A stretch of 64,000 nucleotides of DNA. It comes from Vulgatibacter incomptus. Lineage in GTDB: Bacteria > Myxococcota > Myxococcia > Myxococcales > Vulgatibacteraceae. The DNA lies in contig NZ_CP012332.1 in assembly GCF_001263175.1 (NCBI RefSeq), positions 3,473,501 through 3,537,500 of the forward strand, in the 5' to 3' direction. The notes beneath the pieces were generated by a model. The model did no database searches. It was not told the origin of the DNA and was given only the letters and a program-made list of their open reading frames with translations. Of this stretch, positions 24,015 through 32,067 are shown in pieces. The position numbers and the translations under genes are program-made. How positions within the stretch are numbered: the stretch's first letter is position 1; the number at the start of each line of letters is the position of its first letter.

Positions 24015-26219
24015 TCATCGGTGAATGGCCTCGCACGTGACCGCCGGCCAGGCATGCAGGGGAACGAAGCCGGCGGGCTCCCTGCTGCAGTCGACGCCGC
24101 TGCCCTTGCAGATCAGCTCGCGCCAGTCACCTCCACCCTGGTAGGGCTTCGCCAGCCCGTCGATCCAGGCCGGACAAAGCACCTTGCAGAAGCCGCCGAG
24201 GCCACCGACGAATGAGCCGTCCAGCAGGGAGCGGGCGATTTTCGACTCGTATTCCTTGCGGCAAGAAGCCCCGGAGCCGGAGCACCACTTCGACGCGCAG
24301 TCGAGGCGGGCCAGCTCCCGGGTGTAATGGTCCGCGCAGGCGACGCCACACGCCTGCGGAAAGGAGATGCCCAGCTCGTAGGTGAGCGGGCTCGGGCCGA
24401 AGTTGGTGAGCGTCGCCAGCACGTACCGCGGCAAGGCGCCGTGCTCGCTGGTTCGGAACGGGAACTCGCGATTGAGAACCTTGTCCGAGGTCCAAACCCT
24501 GCCCCGGGAATCGCCGAAGGAATCCGTTCCCCGGTGCATGGTCGCAGGGCCCTGACTGCCGGCATCGAGGGCGACGTAGTTGAAGGATACGCGGGGCGAC
24601 GACGCGCTCCGGATCACGAGCGAGACGTTGTCGTAGTTCATCACGGGATCGCCGGCGCCGGCCTCCTGCGGCACCTCGATCAGCATGCGGTGGGTTCCGC
24701 CCGGCGGAATGGGTAACGAGCGCGCATCGCCCTGTTTCAACGCCGAGCGGGAAACCACGTCTCCGGGGGCTGCCCGGAACGCAGGGCCGACTGCCTTCAG
24801 CCGGTCCGCCTCCGCATGGAAGGTGTAGCGGGCGGATTCACCGGGAGCTGCGTCCAGGGTGGCTTTTCCAGCCCGGAACGAGGCCCTGTCGTCGGGATCG
24901 AAGGCCGATCGTTCGGGAGGATCGGCCAGGAGCGCCAGCTGGAATTCCGCGAGCTCGTCCTGGGCCAGCACCTTCGAGGGATCGGCGTCCGCGGCGGCGT
25001 AGCTCTCCCAGAAGTCCTTCATCCGCCAGAAGTGGTTCCGCATGAGGTGTTTGACGAGCACGAACTTGCTGTAGTCGCCCGGGTATCGGGTTCGCAGGGC
25101 ATCTCTGCGATTCTTGCAGCGGCCGTGGTGGTTCGAGTGCATCGGCTCCTCCGGGCATCGAAACGAGCGATCCATGGGATCCAGCATCCCTTCCGGACCG
25201 AGGGTCTTGTGCGCGAAGCGACCGCTCCAGCGCCGCAAGCCCGGGGCAATCTCGTCCTCGATCGCCGTCGCGGCCGCTTCGAACGGCCAGCAGGCGTGGC
25301 CGTCGCCGCAGAACGTGTAGCCGAACTCGAAGAGATGGAAGATCTCGTGGGGAATGACCACCCGCCGGAGGTCCTCGTCCTCGAGGGCCAGCTGCACGCT
25401 GGAGATGATGAAGCCATAGGGCGAGGCGGATGCGTTGTTCATGCCTCCGTCGCAAGTGGTGACGTAGAGCGGGATTCGAGGCTGGCCGTCCTCGCCCTTG
25501 TTGCGCGCGGCGACCTCGAGCTTCGAGCGGGGGTCGGCCATTCCCAGTCGATCGCGGTAGTATTCGAACGACTGATCGAAGTACTCCCGGAGCGTTACCT
25601 GGGCCTTTCCTCCGACGCCGGGAACCTTCGCCGCGAGGGCGGCCTGCAAGCGATTCTCGATCTCGTGTTGGCGCTGGACCTCCCCGGCGATCGGCAGGAG
25701 CGCGCGAATTCGGAAGTATCTGGTGTCGACATGACGGCCCAGATACCGCCCCCCGACCGATTGCGCGCCGATCCCGAACAGCTCCCAGCAGCTCTTGCCG
25801 GTCGGCGTGAAGTTCGAGAGACGGTCGAATCGGAGCCAGTTCGGATCCTCCGGATCCGCCAGGAGCGCCTCGACCTCTGCACGCTCCTCGGGTGGGTATT
25901 CGTCCAGGTGCGCCATGGCCACGAGGGCCGACGAGACGGAGGGCGCACCGTGCAACGGCACCTCGGCACGGTATTCGGCCGGCAGGAGACCGGGCGCATG
26001 GATCGCGAGCAGCTCGTAATGCGCTGCCGTCCTCGCCGGAATTCGTTCCGCCTCGAGCGCGTCGGCGATCAAGTCGGCCGAGGTGGGGGGCGACGCGATC
26101 TCCTCCTCGTCGCCCCCGCCGCCCGCGCCCCCTGCTCCCATTGGCCCGTCGGCCGAGGCACATGCCGCGATCAGTGAGGCGAACAGCAGCGCGGGGGGAA
26201 TGAACGTCCGAACTTCCAT
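24015..26219 (-). CDS. lipoprotein with HExxH metallopeptidase-like motif
   Basis: A 734-residue lipoprotein. Lipobox LIAAC ends at Cys20 and is followed by a Gly-rich linker. H291-E-I-F-H295 in VVIPHEIFHLFEFGY is a zincin motif; the likely third ligand is not obvious but WPFEAAATAIEDE follows 25 residues later, as in gluzincin-type arrangements. The last 250 residues are beta-sandwich-like and end in a Cys-rich region (CGVACADHYTRELARLDCAS). It is probably a surface-bound peptidase or an inactive relative. It shares a cluster with the lipoprotein at 26286, 66 bp upstream. Confidence 0.78.
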   Translation of the reverse strand: MEVRTFIPPALLFASLIAACASADGPMGAGGAGGGGDEEEIASPPTSADLIADALEAERIPARTAAHYELLAIHAPGLLPAEYRAEVPLHGAPSVSSALVAMAHLDEYPPEERAEVEALLADPEDPNWLRFDRLSNFTPTGKSCWELFGIGAQSVGGRYLGRHVDTRYFRIRALLPIAGEVQRQHEIENRLQAALAAKVPGVGGKAQVTLREYFDQSFEYYRDRLGMADPRSKLEVAARNKGEDGQPRIPLYVTTCDGGMNNASASPYGFIISSVQLALEDEDLRRVVIPHEIFHLFEFGYTFCGDGHACWPFEAAATAIEDEIAPGLRRWSGRFAHKTLGPEGMLDPMDRSFRCPEEPMHSNHHGRCKNRRDALRTRYPGDYSKFVLVKHLMRNHFWRMKDFWESYAAADADPSKVLAQDELAEFQLALLADPPERSAFDPDDRASFRAGKATLDAAPGESARYTFHAEADRLKAVGPAFRAAPGDVVSRSALKQGDARSLPIPPGGTHRMLIEVPQEAGAGDPVMNYDNVSLVIRSASSPRVSFNYVALDAGSQGPATMHRGTDSFGDSRGRVWTSDKVLNREFPFRTSEHGALPRYVLATLTNFGPSPLTYELGISFPQACGVACADHYTRELARLDCASKWCSGSGASCRKEYESKIARSLLDGSFVGGLGGFCKVLCPAWIDGLAKPYQGGGDWRELICKGSGVDCSREPAGFVPLHAWPAVTCEAIHR

Positions 26220-26285
26220 GAAGATACCTCGCAAGGTTCGAGCTTCGGTACGAAGGGGCGTCACCTGGGGTTGATTGCTCGGCCC

Positions 26286-27095
26286 TCAAGGCGCCACGGT
26301 CAGCTCGACCCGTCGCGAGAGCCAGCAGATCCCGTTGTTCTCTCCGCCTTCTGCGTTCTTCTGCAGAACGAACTTGCCGGGGACGTCGAGCTCGATTGCC
26401 AGCGCGCCGGCATCGACCTCCGGCACGGTGACCTCGATCCGATCCTGACCCTTGGGAACGACGGCACCCTTGCCGAAGATCTCCGCCCAGCGGCCGCTGA
26501 ACTCGTTGACGGCCCAGAACTGGACGTTCGGGGCCATGACGAACTCCTGGTTGTGTGCGTGCACGTCACCGGACCACGTGACCGTCAGCACCTCTCCGGG
26601 ACGCACGCGGGTGCCAGGGGCCGGCGAGGTGATTCGGACCTCGGCAGGGCAGGGAAGGTCGAGGCTCGTCGATCCGCCGGCGTCGCTCCCCCGGATCTCG
26701 AGGGTCTTGCCGGCCCCGACCTCGGCGAACCGGCTGTCGAGCGGCGGCTCGAAGAATCCCTGGAGAATGACGTTCTCCGAGAGCGCCGTCCCGTTGATCG
26801 CCATGGCACCCTCGCTCGTCCACTCGCCATTCCGCAGCAGGCTGACGATGCCAGTGAGGTTCGACTCGCCGGGGAAGGGGGTATCGACGATCCGCAGCCC
26901 GAGGGCTGCGCTGAGAACGAGGCCCCGGCTGTCATTCTCCCCGTGCGACCCGCCCTCACCCGGTCCGGATCCGCCACGCCCGCCACTCCCGCCTCGCCCC
27001 CCGGTTCCTCCCGGGTCGTCTCCGCCTTCCCCGCTCCCTGCGCCGCAGCCCGAAAGGAAGCCCACCGCAGCCGCCACTGCCATCCAACGCGTCAT
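26286..27095 (-). CDS. lipoprotein of unknown function
   Basis: A 269-residue protein. The lipobox FLSGC is at residues 13-17, followed by a Gly/Ser/Thr linker (about 18-55) typical of myxobacterial surface lipoproteins. The mature part is beta-rich with VRITSPAPGTRVRPGEVLTV, an Ig-like opening. Only two cysteines are left in the mature part (LPCPAEV and GICWLSR). It precedes the HExxH lipoprotein in the same direction and is probably co-transcribed. Divergent from the ATPase regulator at 27257. Confidence 0.75.
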   Translation of the reverse strand: MTRWMAVAAAVGFLSGCGAGSGEGGDDPGGTGGRGGSGGRGGSGPGEGGSHGENDSRGLVLSAALGLRIVDTPFPGESNLTGIVSLLRNGEWTSEGAMAINGTALSENVILQGFFEPPLDSRFAEVGAGKTLEIRGSDAGGSTSLDLPCPAEVRITSPAPGTRVRPGEVLTVTWSGDVHAHNQEFVMAPNVQFWAVNEFSGRWAEIFGKGAVVPKGQDRIEVTVPEVDAGALAIELDVPGKFVLQKNAEGGENNGICWLSRRVELTVAP

Positions 27096-27256
27096 GACCG
27101 ATCTCCCACCGAGAGTGTGCGGGCTCTCTCCCATGGGGCGCCGGCGGACCAATAGGAGATTTCGGACGTCGCCGCCGAGCTCGACCGCGGCGCGATTCCT
27201 CCAACGGGACGGATCCTTGTGTCAGGATGCGTACACCGCACGACAGGGGACGGCGC

Positions 27257-29158
27257 ATGGACTGGAGGCTGCAACTGCTGCGGCAGGCGAGGCTCTACGG
27301 GCCCGACGGCGCCTCGGTGGAGCTCGATCGGAAGACGGCGGCGCTCCTGGCCTATCTCTCACTCGAGGGTCCCTCCTCGCGCTCCCGCATCGCGGGTCTG
27401 CTCTGGCCCGATTCCGGCGACGCGCGGGCCCGCGCCAACCTGCGGCAGGCGCTCTCGCGGCTCCGCCGGCTCGCCGGTGGACCGCTCGTGGAGTCCGGCG
27501 ATCCGCTCCGTCTCGCCGCCCGGGCGGAGGTGGACGTCCTCCGGCTCCAGACCAGCGCCTTCGCTGGCGCGCCGGTGGAGACGCCCTTTCGCGATCGGAT
27601 CCTTCCGGATTGCGAGTTCCCCGACTGCCCCGAGCTCTCCGATTGGCTCGCGGCGTCTTCCGATGACCTGCGCCGGTTGGTGCTCTCGGCCTGGGAGGCC
27701 GAAGCGGATCGGCTCGAGCGCCTGGGCGAGGCGCGGGCTGCCCTCGATCGGGCCCAGCGCGCTCTGGCGCTCGACTCGTTCTCCGAGCGGGCCCACCGCC
27801 GCGTCATCCGGCTGCACTACCTGCTCGGAGATCGTTCCGCGGCCCTCGGGTCCTACGAGCGCTGCCGGCAGGTGCTCGCCGAGGAGCTCGGCGTCGAGCC
27901 GCTTCCCGAGACCCGCGAGCTGGCCAGGCTGGTGGAGCGCGGCGCGCTACCGACCGCCGCAGGCAGGGAAGGGCCCGAAATTCCGGTGTCCGTTCTCCGG
28001 CCCCCGCGCATCGTCGGCAGGGAGCGTGAGCTCGCTCGCATGGAAGCTGCGTGGAACGCCGGCCGCATCGTCTTCCTCGCCGGGCCGGCGGGTATCGGCA
28101 AGAGCCGGCTCGCTCTCGATTTCGCCGCCTCGAAGGGCGCCGTCCTGGTGGTGGAGAGCCGCCCGGGCGACGTCCGGGTTCCGTATGCCTCCCAGAGCCG
28201 CGGTGTCCGGCAGGTGCTTTCGTCGTACCCCGACGTGGTCCTTCCGGATTGGGTGCGCCGCGAGCTCTCCCGGATGATTCCGGAGCTGGCCCGTGGGGAG
28301 GCGCCGATCCCGCGCCTCGGCGATCGCGGCGGCCGGCTTCGCTTCTACCAGGCCCAGGTCGAGCTTCTGCGGCTGCTGCGGGGCAGCCGACCGGTCCTCT
28401 TCGTCGACGACCTGCAGTTCTGCGATCCCGACAGCGGCGAGATCGGCCACTTCATGTTTTCCAACCATCCCGTCGATGGGGAGGAGGGGGCGATCCGGCC
28501 GATCATCACCTTCCGGCCGGCGGAGCTCGCCGCGCCCCTCGCGGAGAGCGTGCGGCAGCTCGTCGCCGCCGATCTCGCGGAGGTGGTCGAGCTGCAGCCC
28601 CTCGACCAGGACGCCGTGACCGAGCTGCTGCGCGAGCTGGAGCTCTCCGATCTCGCCGAGCACGGAGCCGCGCTCTCGGGCGCGGCCGGAGGAAATCCCG
28701 CTCTCCTCCTGGAGCTCGTCAGGAACTCGATCCTCGAGGGCTGGCCAGCGCGGCCCGTACCGCTCCCGCGGGAGCTCCTCCGCTCCCGCTTCGCACGCCT
28801 CTCCGCTTCCGCTTTGCGTCTCGCCCAGGTCGCAGCCGTTGCCGGTGAGCTTCTCTCCCCGGACCTCGCCGCGTCCGTTCTCGGCCGCGATCCGCTCGAT
28901 CTCGCCGAGGCGTGGCGCGAGCTGGAGGAGGCGCAGATCCTCCGAGGCAACCGCTTTTCCCTCGACATGCTGCAGGAGGCCCTGCTCTCGGACCTTCCGA
29001 GGCCGCTGGTCGCCCACGTCCATCGGCGGATCGCGTCGTTTCTAGAGCAGAGCGGCGCGGACCCCACCAGCATCGCCCTCCATTGGCAGGGTGCGGGCGA
29101 CACGGACCGTGCCGCCCCTTACCTCCTGGTCAAGGCGGAGCCTGTCACACCCGGGTGA
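27257..29158 (+). CDS. SARP-like transcriptional activator: BTAD plus ATPase, short C terminus
   Basis: A 633-residue protein. Residues 1-100 are an OmpR/SARP-type winged helix (GASVELDRKTAALLAYLSLE, DARARANLRQALSRLRRL). A BTAD helical repeat follows (100-250; LALDSFSERAHRRVIRLHYL). The P-loop GPAGIGKSR is near residue 275 and Walker B (PVLFVDDLQF) near 380. Family members normally continue with a long TPR region after the ATPase. This one stops soon after the first helices (CAGDTDRAAPYLL-type wording, ending EPVTPG), so it looks shortened. Start ATG 27257 gives MDWRLQLLRQ. Confidence 0.85.
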   Translation: MDWRLQLLRQARLYGPDGASVELDRKTAALLAYLSLEGPSSRSRIAGLLWPDSGDARARANLRQALSRLRRLAGGPLVESGDPLRLAARAEVDVLRLQTSAFAGAPVETPFRDRILPDCEFPDCPELSDWLAASSDDLRRLVLSAWEAEADRLERLGEARAALDRAQRALALDSFSERAHRRVIRLHYLLGDRSAALGSYERCRQVLAEELGVEPLPETRELARLVERGALPTAAGREGPEIPVSVLRPPRIVGRERELARMEAAWNAGRIVFLAGPAGIGKSRLALDFAASKGAVLVVESRPGDVRVPYASQSRGVRQVLSSYPDVVLPDWVRRELSRMIPELARGEAPIPRLGDRGGRLRFYQAQVELLRLLRGSRPVLFVDDLQFCDPDSGEIGHFMFSNHPVDGEEGAIRPIITFRPAELAAPLAESVRQLVAADLAEVVELQPLDQDAVTELLRELELSDLAEHGAALSGAAGGNPALLLELVRNSILEGWPARPVPLPRELLRSRFARLSASALRLAQVAAVAGELLSPDLAASVLGRDPLDLAEAWRELEEAQILRGNRFSLDMLQEALLSDLPRPLVAHVHRRIASFLEQSGADPTSIALHWQGAGDTDRAAPYLLVKAEPVTPG

Positions 29159-29224
29159 CGCTGCCCCCCCACCGTGGCGCAAACGCTTCGCGATCGGGAA
29201 ACCGATCCACGGGAGCCGCTGCCC

Positions 29225-30133
29225 ATGGTCGTCCATCGCCCGCTGCCGGAGCCAGAGCGCATGGCTCCGCCTCACGAGCTTCGGGGCCTCACGAACTTCG
29301 GTTACACCGCCCTCTTCGGACGGGACGGGCCGGGAGCCTTCGAGCTCTGGCGGCTGCCCGCTGCCGGCGCCCAGCTCGTCTTCGCCGAGCCGCGGGATGG
29401 ACCCCCACGCCTCTTCGCCTCCGGTCCCCTGCCTCGCGCGCAGCGGCTCTTGCCTTCCCGCGGCCCGATCCGGGCGGCGGGGATCGAGCTCCGCCCGGCA
29501 GCGACCTCGCTCCTGCTCGGGGGGATCGCAGCTTCGATCCAGGGCCAGCCTGCCGTGCCCCTCGCCGAGCTCTGGGGGCAGGCGGCGCTCGAGCTGACAC
29601 ATCGACTCGGCCGAGCGCCGCCCGGGGCCCGGCCGGCGATCCTCTTCGAGGCCCTCGAACAGCGGATGCGGCGCGAGCCGCCAGCCAACGTTCTCGTCGT
29701 CGCTGCGGTCGAGTTAATCGAGACGACCGCAGGCACCATGCGGATGGATCGAATCGCCGAGCGGATCGGCGTCACCACCCGCCACCTGCTACGCCTCTTC
29801 GATCGCCACGTCGGATGCAGCCCCAAGCAGGTCGCGAGGCTCGCCCGATTCGCCAGGCTGCGCTCCCACTTGGCGGGATCCGCGGCCATCGACTGGGCAG
29901 GGCTGGCGGCCGAGCTCGGCTATGCCGACCAATCCCACCTAATCGCAGACTTCCGGCGGCTGCTCGGGGAGACACCCGAGCAGTTCCTGTCCCGCCCGCT
30001 GCAGCAGCGCGCCCTCGACCTCGGCTGGCTGATCCGACTCCAACTCGGTGCGAAGCCCAGTCCCGAGCTCGTTCAGCCCGCCGCCTTCGCCGGTGCTTCC
30101 TGCCGCTCCTCCTGGGAGAACTGCAGCCGGTAG
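29225..30133 (+). CDS. AraC family regulator
   Basis: A 302-residue regulator whose AraC HTH pair is at about 165-265 (MDRIAERIGVTTRHLLRLFD and WAGLAAELGYADQSHLIADF). The N terminus (PPHELRGLTNFGYTALFGRD) is the sensor part of a DUF6597-like group. A GTG 51 bp upstream is an alternative start. The last 20 codons overlap the convergent ABC transporter gene by 61 bp, so the C-terminal tail after FLSRPLQQR may be read-through. It begins 67 bp after the SARP-like gene in the same direction. Confidence 0.85.
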   Translation: MVVHRPLPEPERMAPPHELRGLTNFGYTALFGRDGPGAFELWRLPAAGAQLVFAEPRDGPPRLFASGPLPRAQRLLPSRGPIRAAGIELRPAATSLLLGGIAASIQGQPAVPLAELWGQAALELTHRLGRAPPGARPAILFEALEQRMRREPPANVLVVAAVELIETTAGTMRMDRIAERIGVTTRHLLRLFDRHVGCSPKQVARLARFARLRSHLAGSAAIDWAGLAAELGYADQSHLIADFRRLLGETPEQFLSRPLQQRALDLGWLIRLQLGAKPSPELVQPAAFAGASCRSSWENCSR

Positions 30134-32067
30134 AGCGCGGCGTAGGTTCCACCGCGGGCGAGGAGCTCCTCGTGCCGGCCGACCTCGACCACCTTGCCCT
30201 TGTGGAAGACGGCGATCCGGTCCGCGGCGCGGATGGTCGACAGCCGGTGCGCGATGACGATCGACGTGCGCCCTTCCATCACCGCGTCGAGCGCGACCTG
30301 GAGCCTCGCCTCGGTGTCGGAGTCGATGCTGGCGGTCGCCTCGTCGAGGATCAGGAGCGGCGCGTCCCGATAGACCGCCCGGGCGAACGCCAGGAGCTGA
30401 CACTCTCCCGCGCTGAAGTTCGCGCCCCGCTCGTCCACCCGCGCGTCCAGCCCGCCCTCGCGGCTCAGGAAGAGCTCGAGCGCGCCGATCCGGGCCAGCG
30501 CGCGCTCGGCCTTCTCGCGATCGGGCTCCGCGTCGGTCATCGCGATGTTGGAGAGCACCGTGCCCGAAAAGAGGAACACGTCCTGCGGCACCACGGAGAA
30601 GAGGCGCCGGAGCTCCTGTGGCGAATAGCTCCGCACGTCCCGACCGAGGACGCGCACGGTCCCGGATCCAGCCTCGTAGAGCCGGAGCAGCAGGCTCGCG
30701 ACCGTCGTCTTTCCCGCGCCGGTGGCGCCTACCAGCGCGAGCTTCTCGCCGCGGCGTGCCGACAGGCTCACCCCGCGCAACACCGGGACGCCCGGCTTGT
30801 ACTCGAAGCTCACGTCTTCGAGGGCGACGGCCTCGCCGGACAGGTCTCCCTCCGCTGCGACAGCGTCGGCGGGCTCGGGCGCGAGGACATCCGTTTCGTC
30901 CAGCAGGCCGAAGACCCGCTCCGCGCCCGACATCGCGCTCTGCAGCACGGTGTAGCGGTTCGAGAGCAGGCTCACGGGCTGGAAGAACTGACGTACGTAC
31001 TGGGTGAAGGTGACGATCAGCGCGAAGTCGACCGCGTTCGCACCCAGGCGGTGGAAGCCCGCCCACCATAGGATGCTCGCCAGGCAGAGCGTGCTCACCA
31101 TCTCGATGGCCGCGTCCAGAACGGCCTCGTAGTAGACGGCCCGCTTGTTCGCATCGCGGTAGGGGACGTTGATCCCGTCCAGCTCGGCCGCCATCGCCTC
31201 TTCGCGAGCGAAGGCCTGCACGACGGCGATGCCGGTCACCTGCTCGCCGAGGAACGCGTTCAGCCTCGCCGTCTTCGCGCGGATCTCCCGGTAGGCGGCG
31301 CGCGACCTTCGACGAACGAAGTCGACGATCACGCCCACCACGGGCAGCGAGGCGAAGGTGATCAGCGAGAGACGCCAGTCCAGCACCAGCATCATCGCGA
31401 CGATCGCAACGAGCGACACCAAGTCGCCGACCGCGTTCAGCACGCCGGACGAGAACATCTCGCCCACCGCGTCGACGTCGTTCGTCGATCGGGTCACCAG
31501 CCGGCCGATGGGGGTGCGATCGAAGTAGCGGAGCGTGAGGCGCTGGTAGAAATCGAAGACACTGGCGCGCAGGTCCGCCATCGCCCGGGCGCCGGCGAGC
31601 TGCATCGTGTACGTCTGCAGGAAGGTGAGGAGCTGGATGACGACCAGCAGCGCGGCGAGGACCACGCCGTTCCGCAACAGGCCCGAGGCGTCCTTCTCCG
31701 CGGCGCGGTTCACCACGTCGCCCATCAGCAGGGGCTGAAAGAGCTGGAGTCCCGTCTGCACGAGGAGCGCCGCCAGCGAGAGGGCGAGCACCTTGCGGTG
31801 GGGGCGGATATAGGGCCAGAGCCGGCGCAGCATCCGTCCGTCGTAGGCCTTGCCCATCGCGCCTTCCTCGTGGAAGGCGCGGAGCTTCTCCGTGGCGCCG
31901 CCCGCCGGCGCGCTTCGAACGGCAGGCGCGCTCAGAGCGTTTGAAGAATTCGGTCCCGCAGGAGCGGGCCCGACTTCTTCAGCCGCGCTCCGCGCGGAGA
32001 CGCTCTTCTTTTCGTCTGCTCCGCCTTCGGCTCCGCGAGAGCTCGCGATTTCATCCCGAGCTCTCAT
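30073..32067 (-). CDS. ABC exporter half-transporter, MdlB-like, with repeat-encoded N terminus
   Basis: A 664-residue half-transporter: six transmembrane helices, then an ATPase. Walker A is GATGAGKTT near residue 448, signature FSAGE (degenerate from LSGGQ) near 551, Walker B LLILDEATASID near 575 with the catalytic Glu. The ATG at 32067 overlaps the upstream transporter stop by ATGA. Residues about 9-45 are encoded by the dispersed repeat R2 and are poor in hydrophobics; the transporter proper starts near LRRLWPYIRPHRK. A later start at MGKAYDG (about 31859) would skip the repeat. It probably pairs with the next gene as a heterodimer exporting drugs or lipids. Confidence 0.92.
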   Translation of the reverse strand: MRARDEIASSRGAEGGADEKKSVSARSAAEEVGPAPAGPNSSNALSAPAVRSAPAGGATEKLRAFHEEGAMGKAYDGRMLRRLWPYIRPHRKVLALSLAALLVQTGLQLFQPLLMGDVVNRAAEKDASGLLRNGVVLAALLVVIQLLTFLQTYTMQLAGARAMADLRASVFDFYQRLTLRYFDRTPIGRLVTRSTNDVDAVGEMFSSGVLNAVGDLVSLVAIVAMMLVLDWRLSLITFASLPVVGVIVDFVRRRSRAAYREIRAKTARLNAFLGEQVTGIAVVQAFAREEAMAAELDGINVPYRDANKRAVYYEAVLDAAIEMVSTLCLASILWWAGFHRLGANAVDFALIVTFTQYVRQFFQPVSLLSNRYTVLQSAMSGAERVFGLLDETDVLAPEPADAVAAEGDLSGEAVALEDVSFEYKPGVPVLRGVSLSARRGEKLALVGATGAGKTTVASLLLRLYEAGSGTVRVLGRDVRSYSPQELRRLFSVVPQDVFLFSGTVLSNIAMTDAEPDREKAERALARIGALELFLSREGGLDARVDERGANFSAGECQLLAFARAVYRDAPLLILDEATASIDSDTEARLQVALDAVMEGRTSIVIAHRLSTIRAADRIAVFHKGKVVEVGRHEELLARGGTYAALYRLQFSQEERQEAPAKAAG
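31933..32042. repeat. 110-bp palindrome-rich dispersed repeat, copy R2, in frame inside an ABC gene
   Basis: Second copy of the element at 14087-14196, six mismatches and no gaps. Read on the minus strand it is open and encodes about 37 residues (SSRGAEGGADEKKS, then VSARSAAEE, then GPAPAGPNSSNALS). It is inserted after the eighth codon of the exporter gene. Hairpin arms GAAGAATTCGG and CCCGACTTCTTC lie at its left end. Confidence 0.85.
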
